Source of the DNA: Candidatus Sulfopaludibacter sp. SbA3
GTDB lineage: Bacteria; Acidobacteriota; Terriglobia; Bryobacterales; Bryobacteraceae
Direction: 5' to 3'
DNA: 48,430 bases
Assembly (NCBI GenBank): GCA_945893365.1
Contig: CAMDED010000047.1
Location: 1-48,430 of the forward strand
Positions 17,631-26,138 of the stretch are shown here, piece after piece; position 1 is the first letter of the stretch; the number at the start of each line of letters is the position of its first letter. The notes beneath the pieces were generated by a model. That model was not told the origin of the DNA, did no database searches, and saw only the letters and a list, made by a program, of their open reading frames with translations. A program made the translations under genes and the position numbers.

Positions 17631-18420
17631 GCGGGCGATTCTTGCCGGGGCGCTCGTCTTCCTGGCCCCGCTGTGTCTCGTGAGGGTGTGTTTGGGGGCC
17701 GAGCCCGGCATGACGTTTATTCCGGGTGGCGACTATCTTCGCGGACGGACCCACAAACTCCCCGACGACGACCTTCAGTGGTATCCCGAAATCATGAAGG
17801 ACGACCGCCCCGTGAGGAAAATCTCGATAAGCGCTTTCTATATAGACACTTACGAGGTCACCAATGAGCAATACGGGGAGTTCGTAAAGTCGACCCGCCA
17901 CCGCGCGCCCTATCATTGGCCGCAGGGGCGGATTCCGGAAGGCTACGCGAAAAAACCGGTCGCGAACGTGAGCTGGGAGGACGCGGCCGCCTACGCAAAG
18001 TGGGCGGGCAAGCGGTTGCCCACCGAGGCCGAATGGGAGCGCGCCGCCCGCGGCTTGGCCGAAGGCCGAAAATATCCCTGGGGCGACAGAAATCCTGCCA
18101 AGACGGACGCCCGCTTCGGAGCGGTGGACGGCCCGGCCGAGGTTGGAAAATCGGCGCCGAATTATTTTGGCCTCTACGATATTGCCGGAAATGTCTGGGA
18201 ATGGTGCTCGGATTACTATGAAAAGGATTACTACGCAACTGCGCCCCAAAACGACCCAAAAGGGACAAATAAGGGCTCATATCGCGTGATTCGGGGCGGA
18301 TCCTGGGCCGATGTGCCGAAATATCTGACCTGTGCCAACCGGAGCTGGGCGCGTGCGGCCGAGCGGAGCCCCAACATTGGATTCCGCTGCGCGAAGAGCT
18401 TCCCCGCAACTTCGAAGTAG
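17605..18420 (+). CDS. Exported SUMF1 (formylglycine-generating-enzyme-like) domain protein
   Basis: 271 residues from the ATG at 17605, inside the end of the DUF1501 gene. The N-terminus DRRAILAGALVFLA looks like an export signal. The SUMF1 domain spans about 35-265: GMTFIPGGDYLRG, YIDTYEVTNEQYGEFV, VANVSWEDAAAYAKWAGKRLPTE, YDIAGNVWEWCSDYY, VIRGGSWADV and IGFRC. True formylglycine-generating enzymes carry two cysteines after RGGS; here only one (in YLTCANRS) is in that place, so sulfatase activation is doubtful. The overlap with DUF1501 suggests the two act together, perhaps as a binding or structural partner. Other SUMF1 proteins without the pair have non-enzymatic or different oxidative roles. 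Confidence 0.85.
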   Translation: MRFPRFTDRRAILAGALVFLAPLCLVRVCLGAEPGMTFIPGGDYLRGRTHKLPDDDLQWYPEIMKDDRPVRKISISAFYIDTYEVTNEQYGEFVKSTRHRAPYHWPQGRIPEGYAKKPVANVSWEDAAAYAKWAGKRLPTEAEWERAARGLAEGRKYPWGDRNPAKTDARFGAVDGPAEVGKSAPNYFGLYDIAGNVWEWCSDYYEKDYYATAPQNDPKGTNKGSYRVIRGGSWADVPKYLTCANRSWARAAERSPNIGFRCAKSFPATSK

Positions 18421-18456
18421 ACTTTCACAAAATAATCGCCCACCCCACCGTCACCC

Positions 18457-19254
18457 TTACTTCAGGCGCAGCTTCTTCCAGAACGATGGCGGTTCGGGTT
18501 CGATCCCCAGCGCCTTCAGGTAAGGCTCTCCTTCCGCCGCGCTAAGCGGATTCGCTAAGTCGCGCAGCACCGACGCCTCCCGCAACCGGCAGAAATGATC
18601 GATGCAGTGCCAGCAGGAGTTCACGTGCCGCTCCATCTGCCCCCGGTTCGACCAGGTAGCGCGGCCGTCGATGATGTCGAGAAAAGCTTTAGCCGGTAGG
18701 CAATCCGCGGTTTTCGCGTTGAGCGCCTCGCTTATCAGGACCGCGGCGTTGTCCGCCACGACGCTCCGCCGCCACGAGCTCATCTTGACTCGAAGCAATT
18801 CCGCCGCGCGTTCGCGCGCGCGGACCGCGGTGTCCGGAGCCATTTTCAGCATTCGCGACGCGGGTTGCTCGCCGTAGCTCATGGTCTCAAGCCAGACCGC
18901 CTGTTTCTCCGTGAGCGTCAAAGGCGCGAGCGCTTCCGCGAGCGTCTCCAGATCGAGCGGATATTCAGCCGCAGGAGTGGCGCGGTCCTGCTCCGCCTCC
19001 TCAAGCACGTGCGCCCGCAGGGCCAGGAGAAAGTGGCGCTCCGGCGCGGGATCGAAGGAATCGAACAGACTGCCGCTCGAGGCGCGGAGTGACTTGAGAA
19101 TGCGCTCGATCAGCGCGGAATCGTCCTGGCGCGACGGAAAATAGTGCGCAATCAGCCAGCGGATTACGGGAACATAGCGGGAGACGAAATCCGTCCAGCC
19201 TTGGCGTTTGCCGTCGCGGCAGTCGCGAATCATGTCGTAGCAGGTATAGATCAT
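18457..19254 (-). CDS. Sigma-70-like protein with zinc-finger-like tail
   Basis: 265 residues starting MIYTCYDMIRDCRDG. Residues about 5-80 resemble sigma region 2 (GWTDFVSRYVPVIRWLIAHYF); about 115-180 resemble region 4 (LAPLTLTEKQAVWLETMSYG then MAPDTAVRARERAAELL). The C-terminal third has the His-Cys pattern HVNSCWHCIDHFC, like the zinc-binding anti-sigma (zf-HC2) domain. It may therefore be an ECF-type sigma factor that carries its own sensor, or a diverged regulator that no longer binds polymerase. The start overlaps the radical SAM stop by four bases (ATGA), so it is co-translated with that enzyme. The family is recognised only by pattern. Confidence 0.65.
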   Translation of the reverse strand: MIYTCYDMIRDCRDGKRQGWTDFVSRYVPVIRWLIAHYFPSRQDDSALIERILKSLRASSGSLFDSFDPAPERHFLLALRAHVLEEAEQDRATPAAEYPLDLETLAEALAPLTLTEKQAVWLETMSYGEQPASRMLKMAPDTAVRARERAAELLRVKMSSWRRSVVADNAAVLISEALNAKTADCLPAKAFLDIIDGRATWSNRGQMERHVNSCWHCIDHFCRLREASVLRDLANPLSAAEGEPYLKALGIEPEPPSFWKKLRLK

Positions 19255-20111
19255 GTGGTTGACGTTTGCGCGAGCGCAGCGAACGCTTCGGGTCCGATGG
19301 CAAATCGCCGTCCGGCGGCATGCGCCGCATTCTGCATTCGAAGCGTGAGCGAGGCCTGAAACGCGGGGTCGTGCCACTGTTCATAACCGTGTTTCAGGCT
19401 GACCCGGAAGCCTGCTTCGCGCGTGGTGGCGCCGGCCGATTTGGTCGCGCGCACGTGAAAGGGATCGCCGATCAGGTCGCGGCCGGTGACCTCGATCGCG
19501 GCGTGGACCAGAGCTTCGGGATTGCACGGCAGCACGGGAGCGAGAGTCGCCACGACCGTAATTCCCGCTTCGCGCAAGCGGCGAACGGCGTCGAGACGCG
19601 ATTCGAAAGGTGCGCAGTGGGGCTCGTAAAGCCTCCGCACGCGCTCGTCGTTGGTCGTAATCGAGAAACCGACTCGAAGCGTGGTGCGCGAGGACAGTTC
19701 GCGGAGCCGTTCCAGATCGCGCAGAATAAGAGGCGCGCGCGTCTGAATCGCGAACACTCGCGGAGGCGTGGCGATTACGGCGTCGAGCAAGGCGGGCATC
19801 GTCTCCTCCGTCTCTTCGGCCGGCTGATAAGGATCGACCAGCGGCGAGCAGTAGATGATCTGATGGGGCTTCAAAGACTTCCGCAAGAGGGCCGCCGCGT
19901 TTGCTTTGAACGTGGTGAACTGACCCCAGTGCGTCCAGTCCTCACGCTTCAAACCGCCGTAGACACCCATGGTGGGGACGTAGCAGTACGTGCATCCGAA
20001 CGTGCAGTTCCGGGCAGGCGTGAGCGAGTGGGTGAAGCCCGCCTGCGCGATGAAGCCGGTGGTAGAGCTGAGAATGCTTTTGGCTTCGGAACGATAGATG
20101 GGAAACTGCAT
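19251..20111 (-). CDS. Radical SAM protein (SplB/Rv2578c-like)
   Basis: 286 residues with the iron-sulfur cysteines C36, C40 and C43 in NCTFGCTYCYVP. The segment FIAQAGFTHSLTPARNC before it, and HQIIYCSPLVDPYQPAEE near 108, are typical of the COG1533 group that includes spore photoproduct lyase relatives and the Rv2578c family. The reaction of this group is mostly unknown; DNA lesion repair has been proposed for some. It heads a two-gene operon with the sigma-like protein. A plausible promoter lies just upstream on the minus strand. Confidence 0.85.
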   Translation of the reverse strand: MQFPIYRSEAKSILSSTTGFIAQAGFTHSLTPARNCTFGCTYCYVPTMGVYGGLKREDWTHWGQFTTFKANAAALLRKSLKPHQIIYCSPLVDPYQPAEETEETMPALLDAVIATPPRVFAIQTRAPLILRDLERLRELSSRTTLRVGFSITTNDERVRRLYEPHCAPFESRLDAVRRLREAGITVVATLAPVLPCNPEALVHAAIEVTGRDLIGDPFHVRATKSAGATTREAGFRVSLKHGYEQWHDPAFQASLTLRMQNAAHAAGRRFAIGPEAFAALAQTSTT

Positions 20112-20118
20112 GCGCCGT

Positions 20119-20154
20119 CTATATTCGAGTATAGCGGGCCGCGGACACCGGCAA
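20119..20154 (-). promoter_or_regulatory. Promoter of the radical SAM operon, with inverted repeat
   Basis: On the minus strand TATACT (20133-20128) follows TTGCCG (20154-20149) with a 15-base spacer, upstream of the start at 20111. The -10 is embedded in an inverted repeat CTATA-TTCGAG-TATAG at 20119-20134, which could be an operator. The spacing is shorter than optimal. Confidence 0.4.
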
Positions 20155-20173
20155 CTGCGATAGACTCTTTGCC

Positions 20174-21130
20174 ATGCCGCGAAACAGTCTCGTGCTCTTC
20201 CTGATCTGTCTACCTCTCCGGGCGCAGGACGCAGGCAGCCCCGCCACGGAACCCCAGGCCGCGGCGCTTCGCGCTCTCGTCGAGCAAGCTCCCAGGCTGG
20301 CGCTCGAGAGAACCCGGATCGGGATTCAAGCCCCTGCCCCCGGCTGGGAGATCGGCTACCCCTCGGCGGTCGCGATGGACGGAAGCGGAACGCTCTACGT
20401 GTTGCAGCGGGGCGAGAAGGCGGATCCGGTTCTGGCGCTCGGCCGCGACGGCAAAATCATCCGGTCCTGGGGCAAGGGGATGTACAAGATTCCGCACAGC
20501 ATCCGGATCGACCCGCAGGGCAACGTCTGGACCGTGGATTCCTCAAGCTCGATGGTCCTGAAGTTCACGCCGCGGGGCGAAAAGCTGATGGAGATTGCGG
20601 TAGGCGAGCAACCGGTGGGCAGGGGCCCGACGAACGGCACGACCGATATCGCTTTCGGACCGGATGGGCGGATCTTTATTTCCGATGGCTACGGCAATGC
20701 CCGGATCCTCGAATACACCGCCAAGGGCGAGCGCGTCAGGCAGTGGGGAAGCGCTGGAAAGGGTCCGGGACAGTTCGACCAGCCGCACGGGATTGCCGTC
20801 GACGACCAGGGAATCATCTACGTGGCGGATCGCCGCAACGGGCGGTTGCAGCGCTTCGACCTCAACGGGAAATATCTCGGCGAGTGGGACGATCTCGGCA
20901 TGGTGACCACCGTGACGTTCCGCAACGGAACGCTGTGGATCGGAACTCAGTTTCGCAACGAGCCTACCGGGGCGGACGGCTGGCACATGCGGATCGACCG
21001 GAAGTCCGGAAGGATACTGGGTTACGTGGAGTCGGGGAACAGTCATCACATCCTGAACGTGACGAAGAGTGGAGATCTGCTCTCCGGCGCCAGACCCGAT
21101 GTCGTGTGGTGGTTCCATCAGGCGAAGTAA
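20174..21130 (+). CDS. Secreted NHL-repeat beta-propeller protein
   Basis: 318 residues with a short signal peptide ending near LRAQDA (about residue 18). NHL-type repeats are visible: YPSAVAMDGSGTLYVLQRGE, KIPHSIRIDPQGNVWTVDSS, TDIAFGPDGRIFISDGYGNA, FDQPHGIAVDDQGIIYVADR and a degenerate last blade. The arrangement is like peptidyl-alpha-hydroxyglycine alpha-amidating lyase and other six-bladed propellers. No amidating activity can be assumed. It is transcribed alone, diverging from the radical SAM operon, and precedes maeB by about 200 bases. Confidence 0.85.
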   Translation: MPRNSLVLFLICLPLRAQDAGSPATEPQAAALRALVEQAPRLALERTRIGIQAPAPGWEIGYPSAVAMDGSGTLYVLQRGEKADPVLALGRDGKIIRSWGKGMYKIPHSIRIDPQGNVWTVDSSSSMVLKFTPRGEKLMEIAVGEQPVGRGPTNGTTDIAFGPDGRIFISDGYGNARILEYTAKGERVRQWGSAGKGPGQFDQPHGIAVDDQGIIYVADRRNGRLQRFDLNGKYLGEWDDLGMVTTVTFRNGTLWIGTQFRNEPTGADGWHMRIDRKSGRILGYVESGNSHHILNVTKSGDLLSGARPDVVWWFHQAK

Positions 21131-21332
21131 ACTCGCGAAGTGCGCCTTCCGCCCGCCGGATAATTGCCAGGCTCGCCGCCGGACGGCTGGCGCTGGAGCT
21201 GTTGTGTCGCTCTGCCACCCTCTTGCCCTTTCCCTTGGGTGAATTGACGCTACGGCTCGGGCCGTTTCCTCTTTACAGCGGTGCTGCCGGAGCACCCGCG
21301 TCTTGGCCCAAGCCGTGCAACGGATTTTGGTC
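21131..21332 (+). promoter_or_regulatory. Structured leader before maeB (possible ncRNA or riboswitch)
   Basis: This 202-base region has no gene but several possible stems on the plus strand: GCCAG/CTGGC around 21166-21191, CACCC/GGGTG (21216-21220 with 21237-21241), ACGGC-TCGG-GCCGT (about 21252-21265), and GGTGCT-GCCGG-AGCACC (21280-21296). The last two are tight hairpins shortly before the maeB start. I do not recognise a known RNA family. The same stems could form on the opposite strand. Confidence 0.35.
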
Positions 21333-23645
21333 ATGAAGATCCGCGATGTAGACGCTCTCGAATACCACTCTGCCTGGCCGCCGGGTAAGATCTCGGTAAC
21401 TCCGACCAAGCCTTGTCTAACCCAGCGCGACCTCAGTCTGGCCTACACGCCCGGCGTAGCCGTCCCGTGTCTGGAAATCGAGCGCGACCCCTCTCTGGCC
21501 TATCGATACACAGCCAAGGGGAATCTGGTTGCCGTTGTCACGAATGGAACGGCGGTTCTAGGACTTGGGAACATCGGCGCACTGGCCGGCAAGCCGGTGA
21601 TGGAAGGCAAGGGTGTTCTTTTCAAACGCTTCGCCGATATCGACGTGTTCGACATCGAACTGGCGACCGAAGATCCGCGGGAGATCATCCGCACCTGCCA
21701 GCTCCTGGAGCCGACGTTCGGCGCAATCAATCTCGAAGACATCAAAGCGCCGGACTGCTTCCTGGTGGAGGAAGAACTGCGCAGGACGATGAAAATTCCC
21801 ATCTTCCACGACGACCAGCATGGGACGGCGATCATCGCCGGCGCGGGACTGCTGAACGCGATCGAAATCACCGGAAGGAAGATCGGCGAGGCGAAGGTAG
21901 TCTTCAACGGCTCGGGCGCGGCCGGCATTTCCTGCGCTCTGCACATGGTCCGGCTCGGCGTGCGTATCGAGAACATCACCATGTGCGATTCCGGGGGCGT
22001 CATCTACAAAGGCCGCGTGAAGGGCATGAATCCCTATAAGGAGGGCTTCGCGCGCGAGACGGCTGCGCGCACACTGGCCGACGCAATGCGCGGCGCGGAC
22101 GTGTTCCTGGGGTTGTCGATCGCGAACTGCGTGACGGCGGAGATGCTCGGAACCATGGCTCGCGACCCGATCGTATTCGCGTTGGCCAATCCGGACCCGG
22201 AGATCGCCTACGAGGCCGCCGTGGCCGCCCGCCCGGACGCCATCGTGGCGACGGGCCGCTCGGACTGCCCGAACCAGGTCAACAACGTCCTCGGATTCCC
22301 GTTCATTTTCCGCGGCGCGCTCGACGTGCGCGCCACCACGATCAACGACGAAATGAAACTCGCCGCTACGCGCGCTCTCGCGGCCCTGGCGCGCGAGGAT
22401 GTGCCGGATTCGGTGCGCCGCGCCTATGGCGTCGAGCAACTGGAATTCGGCCGTCAGTACATCATCCCCAAACCCTTCGACCCCCGCGTCCTGATCTGGG
22501 AGACCGTGGCGGTTGCGAAAGCGGCCATGGAAACCGGCGTCGCGCAGCATCCGGTGGATCTGGACGACTACCGCGAGCAGCTTGAGAAGCGTCTCGGCAA
22601 GGCGCACGAAGTGATGCGGGTGATGATTCACAAAGCGCAGCGGCGGCCGAAGCGCATCGTTTTTCCGGAAGGCGAGGAGAACAAGATTCTGCGGGCCTGC
22701 CAGGTGCTGATCGACGAGAAGATCGCGTCGCCGATTCTGCTCGGCAACGCGGATCGGATACGCGAAAGATGCGAGGAGCTGCATCTGCATCTCAATGGCG
22801 TGCCCGTCGTCGACCCGGCCCGCTCGCCGGAGCACGAACGTTACATCGAGGAGCTCTGTGTCGTGCGCCAGCGCAAGGGAATCACGCGAAGCAGCGCCGA
22901 GGAGATGATGCTCAATCGCAACACTTTCGGCTCGATGATGGTGCATATGGGAGACGCCGATGCGCTCATCAGCGGCCTGACGCAGCACTATCCGGAAACA
23001 ATCCGGCCCGCCTTGCAGGTGATTCCGGTGCGCGAGGGACTGCGCCACGTCTCCGGCGTGTACCTGCTCCTCACGCCGCGCGGCGACAGCTATTTCCTTG
23101 CCGACGCCACAGTGAACATCGAGCCGACGGCGGAAGATCTGGCGGAGATCGCGCTTTCGGCTGCCGCCACGGCGCGGCGCTTCGACGTCACGCCGCGGGT
23201 CGCGATGCTATCGTTCTCAAACTTCGGCAGCACGAAACACCCTCTCGCGGATAAGGTCCGCCGGGCCGTGGAGATCGTCAAGCGGCGGGAGCCCGCGTTG
23301 ATGATCGATGGTGAAATGCAGGCGGACACGGCGGTAGTTCCGGAAATCATCGCCGAAACCTATCCGTTCAGTTCGCTCAAGGGCGGAGCCAATGTGCTGA
23401 TTTTCCCGAATCTCGAGTCGGGTAACATCGCTTACAAACTCCTGGCTCGCATCGGCGGCTGCGAGGCGATCGGCCCGATCCTGATGGGCCTTACACGTCC
23501 GGTCCACGTGCTGCAGCGCGGCGCTGAAGTCAACGACATTGTGAACATGGCGGCGATTGCGGTGGTGGAGGCGCAGGAAGCCGTCGAGCGCAGTCCGGGC
23601 GCTGCGCTGGGGCGGCCGGCGCCACGGGAGCTGTCAAAGGTCTAG
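21333..23645 (+). CDS. maeB: NADP-dependent malic enzyme with phosphotransacetylase-like domain
   Basis: 770 residues. The N-terminal part (about 1-430) is a malic enzyme: [50 protein letters not shown] and the nucleotide site [12 protein letters not shown], plus ALANPDPEI. The C-terminal part (about 440-760) is phosphotransacetylase-like ([65 protein letters not shown]) and in MaeB is thought to be regulatory, responding to acetyl-CoA. It decarboxylates malate to pyruvate with NADP. The ATG at 21333 gives the family start. Transcribed alone, with a structured leader. Confidence 0.95.
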   Translation: MKIRDVDALEYHSAWPPGKISVTPTKPCLTQRDLSLAYTPGVAVPCLEIERDPSLAYRYTAKGNLVAVVTNGTAVLGLGNIGALAGKPVMEGKGVLFKRFADIDVFDIELATEDPREIIRTCQLLEPTFGAINLEDIKAPDCFLVEEELRRTMKIPIFHDDQHGTAIIAGAGLLNAIEITGRKIGEAKVVFNGSGAAGISCALHMVRLGVRIENITMCDSGGVIYKGRVKGMNPYKEGFARETAARTLADAMRGADVFLGLSIANCVTAEMLGTMARDPIVFALANPDPEIAYEAAVAARPDAIVATGRSDCPNQVNNVLGFPFIFRGALDVRATTINDEMKLAATRALAALAREDVPDSVRRAYGVEQLEFGRQYIIPKPFDPRVLIWETVAVAKAAMETGVAQHPVDLDDYREQLEKRLGKAHEVMRVMIHKAQRRPKRIVFPEGEENKILRACQVLIDEKIASPILLGNADRIRERCEELHLHLNGVPVVDPARSPEHERYIEELCVVRQRKGITRSSAEEMMLNRNTFGSMMVHMGDADALISGLTQHYPETIRPALQVIPVREGLRHVSGVYLLLTPRGDSYFLADATVNIEPTAEDLAEIALSAAATARRFDVTPRVAMLSFSNFGSTKHPLADKVRRAVEIVKRREPALMIDGEMQADTAVVPEIIAETYPFSSLKGGANVLIFPNLESGNIAYKLLARIGGCEAIGPILMGLTRPVHVLQRGAEVNDIVNMAAIAVVEAQEAVERSPGAALGRPAPRELSKV

Positions 23646-23674
23646 CGCCGGATTGCGGAAGCTCGCGCAGCCCG

Positions 23675-25654
23675 CTATACGAAAATGCCCATATCGCGCA
23701 GCTTGCGCACGATCGCCGATTTCAGCCTGTGATCGGTGAACGAGAGCACCGTCGGTGAGACAGGCTCGATGCTCTTGTCGATCCCGCGAATGCGCAGCGC
23801 CGTCTCCGCGTCGGGGCAGTCGATCAGTATCGCCTGCCGCATGCTCACCCGGCGGCACGAGTTGAACCAGCCCTTGATCTCACGCTCCACGTTCCCGGGC
23901 AAAGGCTTTGAGCAAGCCGCGCGCAGCGTTTCAAGCGCGGATTCCGAGGTAGATCCGGCTGCGGCGGCATTCAAGACCGACTTCTTCGTAATGCGGAACA
24001 GCGTGCCCGCTTCCCGGCCTCTCCGCTCGGCGAACCGTGAGATGTCCGCCTCCAGCGCCGGCGCGGGGCCCAGGAATACAACATCGAAATTCGGCTGCAC
24101 GACTACCTGCCCCTGCGGCGCCTGCTCCATCTGAAAATCTTTCCGCGCGCCCAGCAGATACAGACCGATTTCGGTCAATTGGATAAGAAGCCGGCCCCCT
24201 GCGTCCCGTCCGACTCTAGCGCCGCCAAGGGGAAACAGGCGGACGCGTAGAAAGTCGAACAGCAGACCGTTCCAACTGCGCTCCAGGTCGTCCGCAGTCC
24301 GCGCATAAGTCATTCCCTGAGGCCCGTAGAGCGGAAAATATTCACCGTCGCGGTAGGTTTTCAGGAATGGGTTCGAGGATTCCCGATACGCCACCATTTC
24401 GTCAAAGGAGAACCACTTCTCGGGACTGAAATTGAGAAAGAACTCACGAACGGCGGTTACAGTGCGGCCGGCCAGTTCCGCGTCGTAGGTGTGCCGGAAT
24501 TCGTAAGGAAGAAATTCGGGCCGCTCCACGTACCTTGAATAGTTGTACTCGCCTTCCGTGTCGTCGCCGTCAAAGTCCTCTTTGCCTTTCGCGGCGTTTC
24601 TCTCTCCGCGAAGCCGGTCCAGAATCGACTTGAGCTGCGCGCGCTCTCCGGATGCCGTCCACGATTTCCCTTCGGGCGTCAGTGCCAAACTCGGATAGCC
24701 GCGGTCGTCAAGCTTGAGCATTCCGAACGACCTGGCAAACTGAAGGGCGAGGTTGATGCGGGTTCTCGAGGATATCCCGAGTAAATCCGCCGCCCATTGT
24801 GGGAGAATCGCCAGAGCGGCTGCAAGAGTTTGCTCGGCCTTCGTGAAGAGTGTAAGATCGTTCACCCGCAACCGCATGGGCTCCGCCGCGCAGGCAATCA
24901 GCGCGGCGCGAATGTCGGCGGTGAGCGCCAACAGGTGGACGCTTTCGGCGGCGGTAGCGACGCGCGGCTCTACTGCCGTCTTCCGGTTCAGCCGCTTGAG
25001 AATCGGTGGCCACAAACCGATCACCGCTTCCCGGCGAAGGTCGCGGAGCGCCGGAAAAAGGATGAAATTGCGGATCAGGAGCCGTATCGTGACGCCCGAG
25101 AAATCGTCGAGTTCCGCGATCGGTATGGGACCGTCCCGCCGGATCGCTTCCCTCACCAGGCTGCGGGCTTCTTCGAATATTTCGAGCGAAGGGAAGTGCG
25201 CCGATTCATCTTCCCTTCGCCCCGGCATGTTGATCGCCCACTCCTCCCGCGTTACGGACAGGAAATCCTCTATCCATTTGGGCGACGCGTACGGCTGAAT
25301 TCTCGAACTTCCGAAATATTGGGAAAGGTCCGTCTGCGTGAAGTGCTCGTACAAATACGTGCTCAACATGTCGCCGCCGGGCTGGGCGTCGTGAACGCGA
25401 ATTCGATCCATGGCCCGGAACGCCCTCCACGGCCCATGAAGATCCGGAGCCACCCTGACACGGACGCCGTCCGTTCCGTAGATCAGGAAATGGCAATCCA
25501 TGAGTTCCCGCAGATTCTTGCCCAGAAACTCGGGCCGCATCAGTTGCGGCGACTCCACAACCGTGAGGAATGCTTGTTTTGCGGCCGGCGGCAACGTCGC
25601 CCAGTGCTTCGCCATCAGCCGCATGACATCCCAATCGACATCGAAAATCTTCAT
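23675..25654 (-). CDS. Helicase-C-like (XPB/Ssl2-type) domain protein without motor
   Basis: 659 residues from MKIFDVDWDVMRLMAKHW. No Walker A or DEAH motif is present. The C-terminal half contains GQVVVQPNFDVVFLGPAPA, then AGTLFRITKKSVLNAAAAG, the pattern of the Helicase_C_3 (XPB/Ssl2 C-terminal) domain found in bacterial helicase-associated proteins, ending AIVRKLRDMGIFV. The middle is mostly helical with winged-helix-like stretches. It is convergent with maeB (29 bases) and divergent from the SRPBCC gene (28 bases). Such proteins may regulate or replace a motor subunit; the function is unknown. The frame is open upstream to 25915, but that part is antisense to the neighbouring gene. Confidence 0.75.
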   Translation of the reverse strand: MKIFDVDWDVMRLMAKHWATLPPAAKQAFLTVVESPQLMRPEFLGKNLRELMDCHFLIYGTDGVRVRVAPDLHGPWRAFRAMDRIRVHDAQPGGDMLSTYLYEHFTQTDLSQYFGSSRIQPYASPKWIEDFLSVTREEWAINMPGRREDESAHFPSLEIFEEARSLVREAIRRDGPIPIAELDDFSGVTIRLLIRNFILFPALRDLRREAVIGLWPPILKRLNRKTAVEPRVATAAESVHLLALTADIRAALIACAAEPMRLRVNDLTLFTKAEQTLAAALAILPQWAADLLGISSRTRINLALQFARSFGMLKLDDRGYPSLALTPEGKSWTASGERAQLKSILDRLRGERNAAKGKEDFDGDDTEGEYNYSRYVERPEFLPYEFRHTYDAELAGRTVTAVREFFLNFSPEKWFSFDEMVAYRESSNPFLKTYRDGEYFPLYGPQGMTYARTADDLERSWNGLLFDFLRVRLFPLGGARVGRDAGGRLLIQLTEIGLYLLGARKDFQMEQAPQGQVVVQPNFDVVFLGPAPALEADISRFAERRGREAGTLFRITKKSVLNAAAAGSTSESALETLRAACSKPLPGNVEREIKGWFNSCRRVSMRQAILIDCPDAETALRIRGIDKSIEPVSPTVLSFTDHRLKSAIVRKLRDMGIFV

Positions 25655-25682
25655 CTGTGTCAGGATATAACGTGCGGCCCCA

Positions 25683-26138
25683 ATGATTGAGGTTTTCTCC
25701 AAGCGCACGCGCCTTAACGCTTCCGCGGCGGTCGTTTTTGCCTGGCACGCGCATCCGGACGCCTTGCGAAAGCTTGTGCCGCCCTGGGAGCCCGTCGAGG
25801 TGTTGGAGCGCATCGGAGGGATTGCCTTAGGCGCCCGCGTGGTCTTGCGGATCGGCCGCGGGCCGCTCAAGATCTCGTGGGTCGCCCGGCACACTAAATA
25901 CGAGGAAAACCGCATGTTTCAGGACGTGCAGGATAGCGGCCCATTCGCGTTCTGGGAGCACACGCATCGCTTCGAGGCCGACGGCCCGGACGCCTGCTTC
26001 CTCGAGGACACGGTTCGTTACACGCTGCCTCTCGCGCCGCTTAGCCACTGGATTGCGGGCGGTCTGGTTCGCAGAAAGATTCAGCGGATGTTCGATTACC
26101 GCCATGAAGCCACCCGGCGCGAAGTGGAGACTCGCTGA
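25683..26138 (+). CDS. SRPBCC (START-like) family protein
   Basis: 151 residues. MIEVFSKRTRLNASAAVVFAW at the start and FAFWEHTHRFEADG, LEDTVRYTLPLAPL and RKIQRMFDYRHEAT later are characteristic of the COG4276 SRPBCC group, a hydrophobic-cavity fold that binds lipid-like ligands or acts as a cyclase. Its stop overlaps the start of ndh by one base, so it is co-translated with the NADH dehydrogenase. This coupling may mean a role with quinones, in analogy to Coq10-type proteins; that is inference. Confidence 0.85.
   Translation: MIEVFSKRTRLNASAAVVFAWHAHPDALRKLVPPWEPVEVLERIGGIALGARVVLRIGRGPLKISWVARHTKYEENRMFQDVQDSGPFAFWEHTHRFEADGPDACFLEDTVRYTLPLAPLSHWIAGGLVRRKIQRMFDYRHEATRREVETR

Noticed and set aside
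21131-21332. Possible RNase P RNA on the minus strand (AGAGGAAACGGCCC resembles GAGGAAAGTCCGGGC)
   Set aside because: The conserved core segments and the terminal pairing are absent, and the length is too short.
20543-21409. Long minus-strand frames over the NHL gene and the maeB leader
   Set aside because: Shadow of GC-rich coding; no recognisable family and no ribosome site.
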